From positions 868,001-932,000 of the forward strand of contig CAVSCR010000003.1 in NCBI GenBank assembly GCA_963726575.1: a stretch of 64,000 nt of DNA. Reading direction: 5' to 3'. Both the position numbers and the translations under genes were made by a program. The stretch's first letter is position 1; each line of letters begins with the position of its first letter. This document shows, one piece after another, positions 8,619-15,760 of this stretch. This DNA comes from CAVSCR01 sp963726575 (GTDB lineage Bacteria > Actinomycetota > Actinomycetes > JAHEKZ01). The notes under the pieces are model-generated. The model saw nothing but the letters and a program-made list of their open reading frames with translations. It was not told the origin of the DNA and made no database searches.

Positions 8619-9650
8619 ATGAGCCAGATCCCGCTCGCTGCCCTGCAAGTCCTGCTGCAACCTCGCAGCCCAGCGTCCGAGCAGCGCAAGGTAGATGAGC
8701 AGCCGCCGCTGCAAGTCGACGAGGGTACTGAGCGGGTCGGTCCACCCCGGTCCGAGTTGGCGGCCGGTGAGCCTTTTCCTACGGGTCGATTCCGGGCCGG
8801 GTACAGAATCCATGATGTTGACGCCTTCATGGCTCGAATCCGCACCGCCTCGCCGGAGGAGATCGAACGTGTCACTTTCGGAGTCTCCAGGCTGAGCCGC
8901 GGCTACGACGTCGACGCAGTCGATCAGGCGTTGAACGCTTGGCAGCAGTACCGAGCCTCCGACAACCAGCCAGCCGAGTACGCCCGGCCCGCTCCCCGTG
9001 GGACCGACGCTGTTGACGCGGTCGCTGCGAAGAGGGCGTGCTGGTGGATGCGGCAGTTCGAGAATCCGCGTGGGCGTGCCGGGTCGGGGTTGGCCGGCTT
9101 GCTGCTGGCACTGCTGCTGTTCTGGGCGTTCTTCCCGCAGTCGCTGCTGCCGTGGTCCCCGCGGAAGGCCACCGCCGACGGCGTCGTCACCTCGATGGGC
9201 TCGGCGATGTACGGCGACGAGCTCATGTGTGACCCGGTCGCCACCTTTGTGGTCGCCGGCCGCAGCTACACCGCCCCGAGCGAGACCTCCAGGGACCCGT
9301 GTCCTTGGCACCTCCACGGCGTCGTTTCGGTCCGCTACGCGCCCGCGCACCCAGACGATGGCGTCATCATCGAGAGCGACTTCATCGCGCGGCTCGGCGG
9401 AATCGCGCTACCGGTGTTCTTGGCTCTGTTCGCCGTTTGGGCCTTCATCGCGGCGGCAGCCGGTTGGACACTCGGACTTGCCGCCACACACCGAGACCGA
9501 CGCTACGGTGCTCAACCGGAGACGCCAGAGGAGACCCTGGCGCGCTTGAACCGAGTCGCGACGTCTGTGCCGAGGCGCGCTCTTGCGGACCCGAGTGCCG
9601 ACCTTCGTCCCCTTCCTGTCGATGAGGGTCGACGTAGAACGGGTTGGTAG
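8619..9650 (+). CDS. DivIVA-like domain plus DUF3592-like membrane protein
   Basis: 343 residues. The N-terminal half has two short segments, FRAGYRIHDVDAFMARI and LSRGYDVDAVDQALNAW, that look like the DivIVA-type motif FxxxxRGYDxxxVDxFLxx. A membrane helix (GLAGLLLALLLFWAFF) follows, then an outside domain with CDPVATFVVAGRSY and a paired Cys (DPCPW), ending SVRYAPAHPDDGVI as in DUF3592. A second helix (IALPVFLALFAVWAFIAAAAG) precedes a basic cytosolic tail. DivIVA motifs are known from polar or septal proteins. The combined architecture is unusual. No close operon partner. Confidence 0.7.
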   Translation: MSQIPLAALQVLLQPRSPASEQRKVDEQPPLQVDEGTERVGPPRSELAAGEPFPTGRFRAGYRIHDVDAFMARIRTASPEEIERVTFGVSRLSRGYDVDAVDQALNAWQQYRASDNQPAEYARPAPRGTDAVDAVAAKRACWWMRQFENPRGRAGSGLAGLLLALLLFWAFFPQSLLPWSPRKATADGVVTSMGSAMYGDELMCDPVATFVVAGRSYTAPSETSRDPCPWHLHGVVSVRYAPAHPDDGVIIESDFIARLGGIALPVFLALFAVWAFIAAAAGWTLGLAATHRDRRYGAQPETPEETLARLNRVATSVPRRALADPSADLRPLPVDEGRRRTGW

Positions 9651-9732
9651 GGCGCCGCGCGAACTGAGCCGTTGGGGGGTCGACAGTCTCAGCTGCGAAC
9701 GCTGACGGCGGCTCGACCGGTATACCTGTTGC

Positions 9733-10440
9733 GTGGATTCCCAAGTTGCCGGTCAGCCCACGTCTGGCGTCGTCGACGGACTCGTGGCTACCGCCACAGG
9801 GCGCAGCCACCGAAACGACCCCGTCCGGGGGACCTCCGGTGGCCCCGCCGGCAATGCTCGACTGACGGCGTGGAGCGGACTGCTCCTGCTGGTCCTGCTG
9901 GCGATCGAGGGTGCGACGCTGGTCTCGATCGGTTCGCTGGTGGGCATCCACATCCTGGTCGGCGTCATCGTCATCCCGCCCGTCCTGTTGAAGTCGGGCG
10001 CCACGACGTGGCGATTCCTGCGCTACTACACCCACGACCGTGACTACAGGACCGCCGGCCCACCGCCGATGGTGCTGCGCGTACTCGGGCCGCTGGTGGT
10101 CGTCACGTCTGTGGCCGTCCTTGCCACCGGTCTCGGACTGATCGTCCAGGGCTCGGACAGCTTCACCTCACTGGTGACCGTTGCAGGTGTCGACATCACC
10201 ATGGCGACGTTGCACAAGGCCAGCTTCATCGCTTGGTTCGTCGTGATGACCCTCCACGTTCTGGGCCGAACCGTGCCGGCGCTGCGGATCTTGGGCTGGA
10301 AACGATCGTCAGCAAACCGAGTTCCGGGCGGGCGCTGGCGGACGTCTCTTGTCGCCGTGGCGCTAGCCACGGGACTCGTGGCTGGCGGCCTGGTCCTCGA
10401 TGCTTCGTCGTGGTGGACGACGAGCTGGCATCACGACTGA
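9733..10440 (+). CDS. Cytochrome b561/DUF4405-like membrane protein
   Basis: 235 residues from GTG. After a polar N-terminus of about 45 residues there are four to five membrane helices. His residues inside or at the ends of helices (GIHILVGV, ATLHKASFIAW, MTLHVLGR) resemble the haem-binding pattern of small b-type cytochrome membrane proteins, so haem binding is an inference. A last helix (LVAVALATGLVAGGLVL) precedes a His-containing C-terminus (TSWHHD). The stop codon is inside the hairpin at 10437-10460. Convergent with a secreted phosphoesterase. Confidence 0.65.
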   Translation: MDSQVAGQPTSGVVDGLVATATGRSHRNDPVRGTSGGPAGNARLTAWSGLLLLVLLAIEGATLVSIGSLVGIHILVGVIVIPPVLLKSGATTWRFLRYYTHDRDYRTAGPPPMVLRVLGPLVVVTSVAVLATGLGLIVQGSDSFTSLVTVAGVDITMATLHKASFIAWFVVMTLHVLGRTVPALRILGWKRSSANRVPGGRWRTSLVAVALATGLVAGGLVLDASSWWTTSWHHD

Positions 10441-10460
10441 CCGGTGCACGCACCGGTCAG
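10437..10460. terminator. Bidirectional hairpin containing both stop codons
   Basis: A perfect inverted repeat (CTGACCGGTGC, 2-base centre, GCACCGGTCAG). The TGA of the upstream plus-strand gene is in the left arm and the TGA of the convergent minus-strand gene is in the right arm. Either transcript therefore ends in the same 11-bp stem. It most likely terminates both genes. Confidence 0.75.
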
Positions 10461-11476
10461 AAGCGGAAGACCGATCGGAAGCTCGGTGCCTTCGCCGCGT
10501 GTGCCAGGAACGTGTGGATTCCCAGCAACTGCTCGGTCGTCTTCAGCAGGGCGAAGTGCCCCAACCCGGCGTGGACGCTCGTGGAGTGGGCACGAATCGT
10601 CGGGGCGATGAACATGTTCGGGCACGGCGTGTTCTCGTCGTAGACGACCACCACCGCCGTGTTGCCGGATCGGTACGCCGGCGAGTTCAGGATCAGAGGC
10701 ATCCAGGAGGACAGCCATTTGTCGCCGGTCGCAACGCTGCAGTCGTGAGTGTCGTTGCACAGGTTCGGGGTCACGAACGAGAACGTCGGAAGGCGCCGGT
10801 TGCGGCTGAGCGCGTGGCGGAAATTGCCCCGTGCGGTCGTGCCCATGGGCACGTCGTCATGCCGACATGCTCGTCGGTCCTTGCCGCCGGTGTAGTACGC
10901 CGCCGGGTTGTGCCGTGGCGCGTACCGTCCGGCATTGCGCAGCTGACAGTTCTGACTCATCGACTCCTCGAAGCTCTTCGCCGTTCCACCCCGGCGGCGC
11001 ACCTGCCGGAACAAGTTGTTCACCCGAGCCTGACAAGTCGCCGAGGGCTTGCAGTCGTTCCAGGTCGTCACCGTGCCACGGGCACAATGGCTCCCTTGGC
11101 AGGAGAGCCTGCCCGACGTGGCACCGATGTAGTTCGACAACGAGTTGAACTGCTGGCCAGCGTCCGCGTAGTTCGGGGCTGATGCGCACCTGTTCGCCAG
11201 CGTTGTCTGGTACGGCGCGGCGGAGCTGCCGATCACCTTGGAGTACTTCTTGTTCTCCATCCAGATCCAGATGACGTGCCGGTAGGTCTTCGGAACGGCG
11301 GACTTCCAGCCGCAAGGATGGCGACTGCCGATCTTCGCGACCGAGGCTCGATGCACAGTCGCCCCCGTACCTGCCCCAGCCCCAGCGCCAGCTGCCGACG
11401 CCGGACCCGTCACGGTCACGACGAGCAGCAACAGCGCGCCCACCCCTGCAACGACCCATCGACCGTTCTTCGCCAT
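10457..11476 (-). CDS. Secreted phosphoesterase (phospholipase C/acid phosphatase-like)
   Basis: 339 residues with a strong GGAGG ribosome site. An N-terminal signal peptide (AGVGALLLLVVTVTGPASAAG) directs export. The core has the family motif HVIWIWMENKKYSKVIGS, in which ENxxY supplies the nucleophile region, then TPNLCNDTHDC and VVVVYDE, which usually provide metal ligands. Six or more cysteines in the mature part suggest disulfides. The family (PF04185) cleaves phosphate esters such as phospholipids. It terminates convergently with the b561-like gene at a shared hairpin. Confidence 0.85.
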   Translation of the reverse strand: MAKNGRWVVAGVGALLLLVVTVTGPASAAGAGAGAGTGATVHRASVAKIGSRHPCGWKSAVPKTYRHVIWIWMENKKYSKVIGSSAAPYQTTLANRCASAPNYADAGQQFNSLSNYIGATSGRLSCQGSHCARGTVTTWNDCKPSATCQARVNNLFRQVRRRGGTAKSFEESMSQNCQLRNAGRYAPRHNPAAYYTGGKDRRACRHDDVPMGTTARGNFRHALSRNRRLPTFSFVTPNLCNDTHDCSVATGDKWLSSWMPLILNSPAYRSGNTAVVVVYDENTPCPNMFIAPTIRAHSTSVHAGLGHFALLKTTEQLLGIHTFLAHAAKAPSFRSVFRF

Positions 11477-11799
11477 GCTCGAGCCTCCTGGTTTCGACTT
11501 CTCACGCTATCCGAGGTGCGTCCGACCTCGAGCCAGCGCCGAAGGCGCTGGCAGGTAACCCACAGGTGAATCACCGGCGATTCTTCGCAGACCGATGGAA
11601 CTTCTCGCCGGCTTGCGGTTCATCAGTGGTGAGCGCGGTGGTGAAGGGTCCTCATCGTGTCCTGGGTCCGCCACGCGTGGAGGGCGCCGTGGACGAGTTC
11701 GATCACAGCGAACACTCAGGTCAACCGACCGGCTGCGAGCCGTATGGTCGGCCGACACTTGGCGAACGGATGGATGCCACCGAGGCGCCAGGGCAGGCA
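11477..11799. other. Gene-free stretch
   Basis: Between the phosphoesterase start and the att-like repeat I find no reading frame with a family match, ribosome site or signal peptide. The first ~40 bases should contain the phosphoesterase promoter. The rest looks like decayed or foreign DNA at the island edge. Confidence 0.5.
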
Positions 11800-11835
11800 A
11801 GCCGACGCGCGGATTTCGAACCGGGAACCATCTGT
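11800..11835 (+). repeat. Degenerate tRNA-Thr 3'-half copy (att-like site)
   Basis: Aligned with 13959-13993, this stretch matches apart from three substitutions and one inserted base. It shares AGCCGACGC at the left and TCGAACCGGGAACCA in the T-arm region. The copy has lost the anticodon loop and 5' half, so it is not a working tRNA. It is best read as the outer attachment site of the island. Confidence 0.65.
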
Positions 11836-11854
11836 CTTGCGAGGCAACCTCAGC

Positions 11855-11884
11855 GTGATCTGGCGTGATCTGGCGTGATCTTGG
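11855..11884 (+). repeat. 10-bp tandem repeat, three units
   Basis: GTGATCTGGC occurs twice head to tail, followed by GTGATCTTGG. It lies 20 bases inside the left att-like site. It could be a recombinase or regulator binding array or simple slippage. No other copy was noticed. Confidence 0.6.
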
Positions 11885-11935
11885 GTGCTGCTACTCACGA
11901 GGGTTGACGAGATGACGGCTCATCGGTACCGGGCC

Positions 11936-12118
11936 CTAGTGGGTGACGACGAAGCTAGTTACGCTCCCGGTCGCTCCGCCCGTTGTCGCGACGCGGATGA
12001 CGTCGGTGGCGGCCCCGGCCGGCACCGGCGCCGTCACCACCGAGCCAGACGTGGCTGTTGAGAGCACTGGGCGGCAAGAAAGCGCGTACATGTTGGTGCT
12101 CCGGGCTCCTGGCGTCAC
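11936..12118 (-). pseudogene. C-terminal remnant of an IPT/TIG-domain surface protein
   Basis: The last ~40 codons read as the end of an immunoglobulin-like IPT/TIG domain: VVTAPVPAGAATDVIRV, then ATTGGATGSVTSFVVTH and stop, matching the usual 'PAGA..GxIxVTTxGGTxTSxxxF' strand pattern. Upstream on the same strand the frame has no continuing domain and no ribosome site, so the gene is truncated at the 5' side. Such domains occur in large secreted adhesins or sugar-binding proteins. It sits inside the island remnant. Confidence 0.5.
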
Positions 12119-12234
12119 CGTAAGTCCACACGTCGTAGTCAGGTTGCTCCGTGCGGAGGGGCCTTCGATATCGGGGCTGTGAATGTGTGGTGTCGGCGTA
12201 GGGTCTCACCAGGATGCCAATGTCGGGGTGAGAG

Positions 12235-13467
12235 ATGCGTCGACGCGCAGCGACCGCGACCGTCGCGATTGCCTTGTTCCTGGTTGCCTCGGGCGGCGGT
12301 TCCGCTGCCGCTAGCAGCCCGAACCCGTGGGTTCCAGTTCAAGCCGGAGCTCTTATTGACCCATCGGGACCGGGGCTCGTTCATCGGTTCGCGATGTTGA
12401 ACCAGATCGGTGCGACCGGTAGCCCCGCGCAGGCGGCAGCGGTGGCCAACAACTTCAACCTCGTGGTGGTGAAATCGACGCAACGGGCGCTCGTCCAGGC
12501 GATGAAGGCGGCGAACCCCAACCTCATTGTGCTGGTGTACGAAAACGGTGCCTACGCGCAGAAGAATGAGGGCACCGCTTATCCGGAGTCCTGGTACGCC
12601 AGAGACGCCAACGGGAACAAGATCACGCAGACCGTGTTCGGGAACTACCTGATGGACGTTTCGAACACCGGCTGGGTCGACGATGTAGTGCAACGCTGCA
12701 TCGACTACAAGGCAAAAGTCGGCGCTGACGGTTGCTACACCGACATGCTGCTCACCGCACCACTTTTCAAGAAGTACGACACCGCGTTGCCAATCAACCT
12801 GGCCACGGGCGAGGTGTGGACCTTCCCTGACTATCAGGCAGCCGTTGACGACATCGCCCAACGGGTCCGGGACGAGGGGGCGGGCCCTTCTGCGGCCAAT
12901 GGCGTTATGAACGGCAAGCGTTGGTACTCGGCCAATGGAGCATCCAGCAAGCCGTTAACTGACAATACCGAAGCGGCCCATGCAGAGATCTGGATCCGCG
13001 ACCGCAACATGTCGGCCAGCCAGTTCCCCTCAGCCTCAGAATGGCAACAAGACGTAGACATGATCGTGGAAGCCGAGGCTGAAGGACGGACAATCCTCGC
13101 AGAGAACAAACTATGGAAATCCGCGACGGCGGACCAAACGGATCAATGGCGGTCGTTCACGCTTGCCACATACCTCCTGGGCACCAGCGGCCACTCCTGG
13201 TACCTATTCACACCCGCGAAGACTTGGGCAGGCATGACCACCGCTGACCCTTGGGATCAGACGCCTATCGGCTCTCCACTTGGCCACTACACACAACAGG
13301 GAACCGTCTACAGCCGACAGTTCGCTACCGGGTTCGTCGCCGTCAACCCAGGAACAACCGATGCGAGCGTCGCCCTACCGCCAGGAACATGGACCGACCT
13401 ACACGGAAACACCGTGTCCGGAACGATCCCAATTCCAGCGCAAACCGGCATGGTCTGGCACATGTAA
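12235..13467 (+). CDS. Secreted putative glycoside hydrolase (GHL15-like)
   Basis: 410 residues, ATG after GGGGTGAGAG. A signal peptide (ATVAIALFLVASGGGSAAA) is clear. The mature part reads as a TIM-barrel hypothetical glycosidase: NLVVVKSTQRA, LIVLVYENGAYAQ, ESWYARDANGNKI, VGADGCYTDMLLT (a likely acidic active-site strand) and RTILAENKLWKS. The C-terminus (GFVAVNPGTTDASVALPPG, then WTDLHG) looks like a small beta domain. Substrate unknown, presumably an extracellular polysaccharide. Base composition and codon use (GGA, CCA, ACA, GAA) differ from neighbours and it lies inside a tRNA-bounded remnant, so horizontal acquisition is likely. Confidence 0.75.
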   Translation: MRRRAATATVAIALFLVASGGGSAAASSPNPWVPVQAGALIDPSGPGLVHRFAMLNQIGATGSPAQAAAVANNFNLVVVKSTQRALVQAMKAANPNLIVLVYENGAYAQKNEGTAYPESWYARDANGNKITQTVFGNYLMDVSNTGWVDDVVQRCIDYKAKVGADGCYTDMLLTAPLFKKYDTALPINLATGEVWTFPDYQAAVDDIAQRVRDEGAGPSAANGVMNGKRWYSANGASSKPLTDNTEAAHAEIWIRDRNMSASQFPSASEWQQDVDMIVEAEAEGRTILAENKLWKSATADQTDQWRSFTLATYLLGTSGHSWYLFTPAKTWAGMTTADPWDQTPIGSPLGHYTQQGTVYSRQFATGFVAVNPGTTDASVALPPGTWTDLHGNTVSGTIPIPAQTGMVWHM

Positions 13468-13506
13468 AGGCTTCGGATGGGCTGCTGCACGAACAGGTGA
13501 CGGTGG

Positions 13507-13830
13507 TCACGCTTCCTGAGTGGCAATCGTGGTCAGGATGGTTTCGAGCTCGATCGGCCAAGGCGGGCTTGCGGCCTGCGGTGGTGGTATGTGCATTCGA
13601 TCCAGGTGACGATCGCGATCCGCAGTTCCTCCCGGGTCTACCCCGCTGACGGTTGAGACGTTGTTCTACAGCGGGCTGAAGAGGCTCTCCATGGCGGCGT
13701 TGTCGCCGGCTGAGCCGGCCTGGCCCATCGATCCGGTGATGCGGTGAACGAACCGGGATTGCGCGAGCTGCGTGAACGAAACTGGCCTCACGATCGGAAT
13801 GTAGGACGCACCCGGCGACGGACTGACCAG
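13507..13830 (-). pseudogene. IS3-type transposase C-terminal fragment, frameshifted
   Basis: Reading the minus strand across frames gives the end of an rve integrase domain: SFTQLAQSRFVHRITGSMGQ, then AGSAGDNAAMESLFSPL with the DDE-family catalytic Glu in AMES, then EELRIAIVTWIE, and finally LETILTTIATQEA and stop. A stop after SPL and frame changes break it. The N-terminal part and terminal inverted repeats are missing. It is a dead insertion-sequence remnant. Confidence 0.7.
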
Positions 13831-13958
13831 CCGGCGCAAAGCACGACTCGGGCCAGAACCACCCGATCAGTCGGATCTGACTACCGATCAAGCAGGCCTG
13901 GTCACGTCCTGACGTCCCCCATGCAACCTAGGCCCGCGCTCGCCTGCATGAATGCGGG

Positions 13959-14031
13959 AGCCGACGCCCGGACTCGAACCGGGAACCACCTGTTTACAAG
14001 ACAGGTGCGCTGCCAATTGCGCCACGTCGGC
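13959..14031 (-). tRNA. tRNA-Thr (anticodon TGT)
   Basis: A full cloverleaf can be drawn. The acceptor arm is GCCGACG paired with CGTCGGC; the anticodon stem is CCTGT/ACAGG around loop CTTGTAA with anticodon TGT; the T-arm contains GGTTCGAGTCC. The CCA end is not encoded. The 3' half is the target of the island remnant on its left. Reads ACA codons. Confidence 0.95.
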
Positions 14032-14112
14032 GGACGACCACGAACGAGTCGTGTTGCGCCGTCACCGAGGGTACGCAATCGGAGGTCGCGACGCGAAGCG
14101 GTTGGCTCTCGC

Positions 14113-14421
14113 CTAGGTGAGAGCCATCGCGACGCCGCTGGCCGCCAGCAGGACCGCCGCTGCGGTCACGACGGTCATGAGCAGCGCCCGTGAGGACGGG
14201 GGTTCATGGTCTCGCAGCAGAAGCTGCTCGGCGCGGGCGACCACGGCCAGAGCGACGATGGCGGTGACGCCGGCCAGGGCCGTCGCGATCCAGGTCTGCG
14301 CCTCCTGGGCGAGTTTCGCACCACCCAGGGCAACCGCAAACAACGTCAGACCGGTACGTCGCCAGGCGAGTGCCGTGCGCTCGACGAAGGCGGACGGTGG
14401 CGTGTGGCCGTCGACGGTCAC
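14113..14421 (-). CDS. DUF202 family membrane protein
   Basis: 102 residues. DUF202 signature at the N-terminus (FVERTALAWRRTGLTLFAVA), then three membrane helices in total (through IATALAGVTAIVALAVVA and ALLMTVVTAAAVLLAASG). It overlaps the upstream DUF202 gene by 4 bp (ATGA), so the two are translationally coupled and probably form a heteromeric membrane unit. DUF202 proteins (YidH/YidG type) have no settled function. Confidence 0.85.
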   Translation of the reverse strand: MTVDGHTPPSAFVERTALAWRRTGLTLFAVALGGAKLAQEAQTWIATALAGVTAIVALAVVARAEQLLLRDHEPPSSRALLMTVVTAAAVLLAASGVAMALT

Positions 14422-14789
14422 AAGGAGAACCAGACGATCAGCACGATCACGCCGACGGCAACGCAGGCCACGATCAGCGCCGCCGGACCGAGCAGCTCAG
14501 GTGCCGGCAGCGGTTCGCGAAGACGCAGTGCGCGCTCCACGCGTCGCCAGCGGCGCAAGCCGCCGAGCGCCATGAGTCCGCCGAGCAGACACAGCACCAC
14601 GGCGAGTGTGCGCAGCGCGCCGGGCAGCACGTCGAGCTGCACGAGTGCGGCCGTCGCGACGCCCCCCGCGATGATCGCGAGCGACGTGCGGATGGCGGCG
14701 AGTGCCGTGCGTTCGTTCGCGAGCGAGAAGCGCGGGTCGGGATCCTCCCCGACGCCGTAGACCGAACGAGGGCGACGCTCGTCGCTCAC
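14418..14789 (-). CDS. DUF202 family (YidH-like) membrane protein
   Basis: 123 residues. The signature FSLANERTALAAIRTSLAII opens the domain, followed by helices around LAVVLCLLGGLMALGGL and LIVACVAVGVIVLIVW. Between them is a basic RRWRRVERALRLRE loop. It overlaps rlmB upstream and the second DUF202 gene downstream by 4 bp each, so all are in the cysS-rlmB transcript. Paired DUF202 genes are common in actinobacteria. Function unknown. Confidence 0.85.
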   Translation of the reverse strand: MSDERRPRSVYGVGEDPDPRFSLANERTALAAIRTSLAIIAGGVATAALVQLDVLPGALRTLAVVLCLLGGLMALGGLRRWRRVERALRLREPLPAPELLGPAALIVACVAVGVIVLIVWFSL

Positions 14790-15760
14790 CCGTCACCTCG
14801 TTGGCGCGACACCGCGAACAAGGCGATCCCAGTGGCGACGCCTGCGTTGAGCGACTCGGTGGACTCGGTGATCGGGATGCTCGCAACAAGGTCGCACTGC
14901 TCGCGGACCAGCCGCGACATGCCCTTGCCCTCGGCGCCGACCACGATGACGAGGGGTCCGTCGGCCACCGGAAGGTCTGACACGTCGGCCTCGCCGTCGG
15001 CAGCCAGGCCCACCACCATGAAGCCGGCCTTGCGGTACGCAGCGAGTGCTCGCGAAAGATTCGTGGCGCGCGCCACGGGGATGCGCGCTGCGGCACCCGC
15101 CGACGTCTTCCACGCCGACGCCGTCATTCCGGCCGCGCGACGTTCCGGCACCACGACGCCGCTGGCGCCGAAGGCGGCCGCGGAGCGGACGATGGCACCG
15201 AGGTTGCGCGGGTCGGTGACGCCGTCGAGCACGACGAGCAGCGGCGCCCGCTCGCCTGCGCCACCTGCGTCGACCAGGTCGTCGGGGTGCGCGTACTCAT
15301 ACGGGGGCACCTGCAGGACGAGACCTTGGTGCACACCGCGGCCGGAGAGTCGGTCGAGCTCCACACGCGGTGCCTCGAGCATCGCCAGCTGTTGGTCGGC
15401 GGCGAGCTTCAGGGCCTCGCGCACCCGGTCGTCGGTGTCGATCCGCTCCGCCACGAACAAGGCGGTCACGGGGACGCCGGCCCGCAACGCCTCGACCACG
15501 GAGTTGCGGCCGTAGACGTACTCGCTGTCAGTGGCCCTGCGCGGGCGGCTCCCACCTGCGGTCCGCGGCGACGACGACTCGCTACGACGCTTGGCGGAGT
15601 CGGCCCGACGCTTGGCGGGGTGACCGGGGCGTTCGCTGGCCTTCGGCGTAGGCCCCCGACCTTCCAGGCCCTGCCGTCGCTGACCACCGGATCCGACCTG
15701 CGAACCCTTCTTGCTCGCGCCTTTGCGCTTGGCGCCCCTGCGCTCGGAGTTGCCGGCCAT
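14786..15760 (-). CDS. rlmB: 23S rRNA (guanosine-2'-O)-methyltransferase RlmB
   Basis: 324 residues. A basic, Ser/Gly-rich N-terminal extension of about 80 residues (typical of actinobacteria) precedes the substrate-binding domain (YVYGRNSVVEALRAG) and the SPOUT methyltransferase with the trefoil-knot motifs VVLDGVTDPRNLGAIVRSA, VIVVGAEGKGMSRL and SLNAGVATGIALF. It methylates the 2'-oxygen of a guanosine in 23S rRNA using SAM. The start codon shares one base with the cysS stop (TGATG), so it is coupled to cysS. Confidence 0.93.
   Translation of the reverse strand: MAGNSERRGAKRKGASKKGSQVGSGGQRRQGLEGRGPTPKASERPGHPAKRRADSAKRRSESSSPRTAGGSRPRRATDSEYVYGRNSVVEALRAGVPVTALFVAERIDTDDRVREALKLAADQQLAMLEAPRVELDRLSGRGVHQGLVLQVPPYEYAHPDDLVDAGGAGERAPLLVVLDGVTDPRNLGAIVRSAAAFGASGVVVPERRAAGMTASAWKTSAGAAARIPVARATNLSRALAAYRKAGFMVVGLAADGEADVSDLPVADGPLVIVVGAEGKGMSRLVREQCDLVASIPITESTESLNAGVATGIALFAVSRQRGDG

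Larger units (their letters stand above)
11800..13993. mobile_element. Remnant of a tRNA-Thr-integrated island
   Basis: About 2.2 kb bounded by direct repeats of the 3' half of tRNA-Thr: a degenerate copy at 11800-11835 and the intact one at 13959-13993. Inside are a truncated IPT/TIG gene fragment, a secreted glycosidase-like gene whose third codon positions are visibly less GC-rich than the neighbours, and an IS3-type transposase fragment. No integrase remains. The layout is that of an old integrative element after deletion. The bounds are inferred from the repeats. Confidence 0.55.

Noticed and set aside
11657..11878. 73-codon frame overlapping the att-like repeat
   Set aside because: It is made partly from the tRNA fragment and the 10-bp tandem repeat, and has no ribosome site or family.
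13744..14193. Open frame of 149 codons running through tRNA-Thr
   Set aside because: It overlaps a complete tRNA cloverleaf and has no family similarity or ribosome site.
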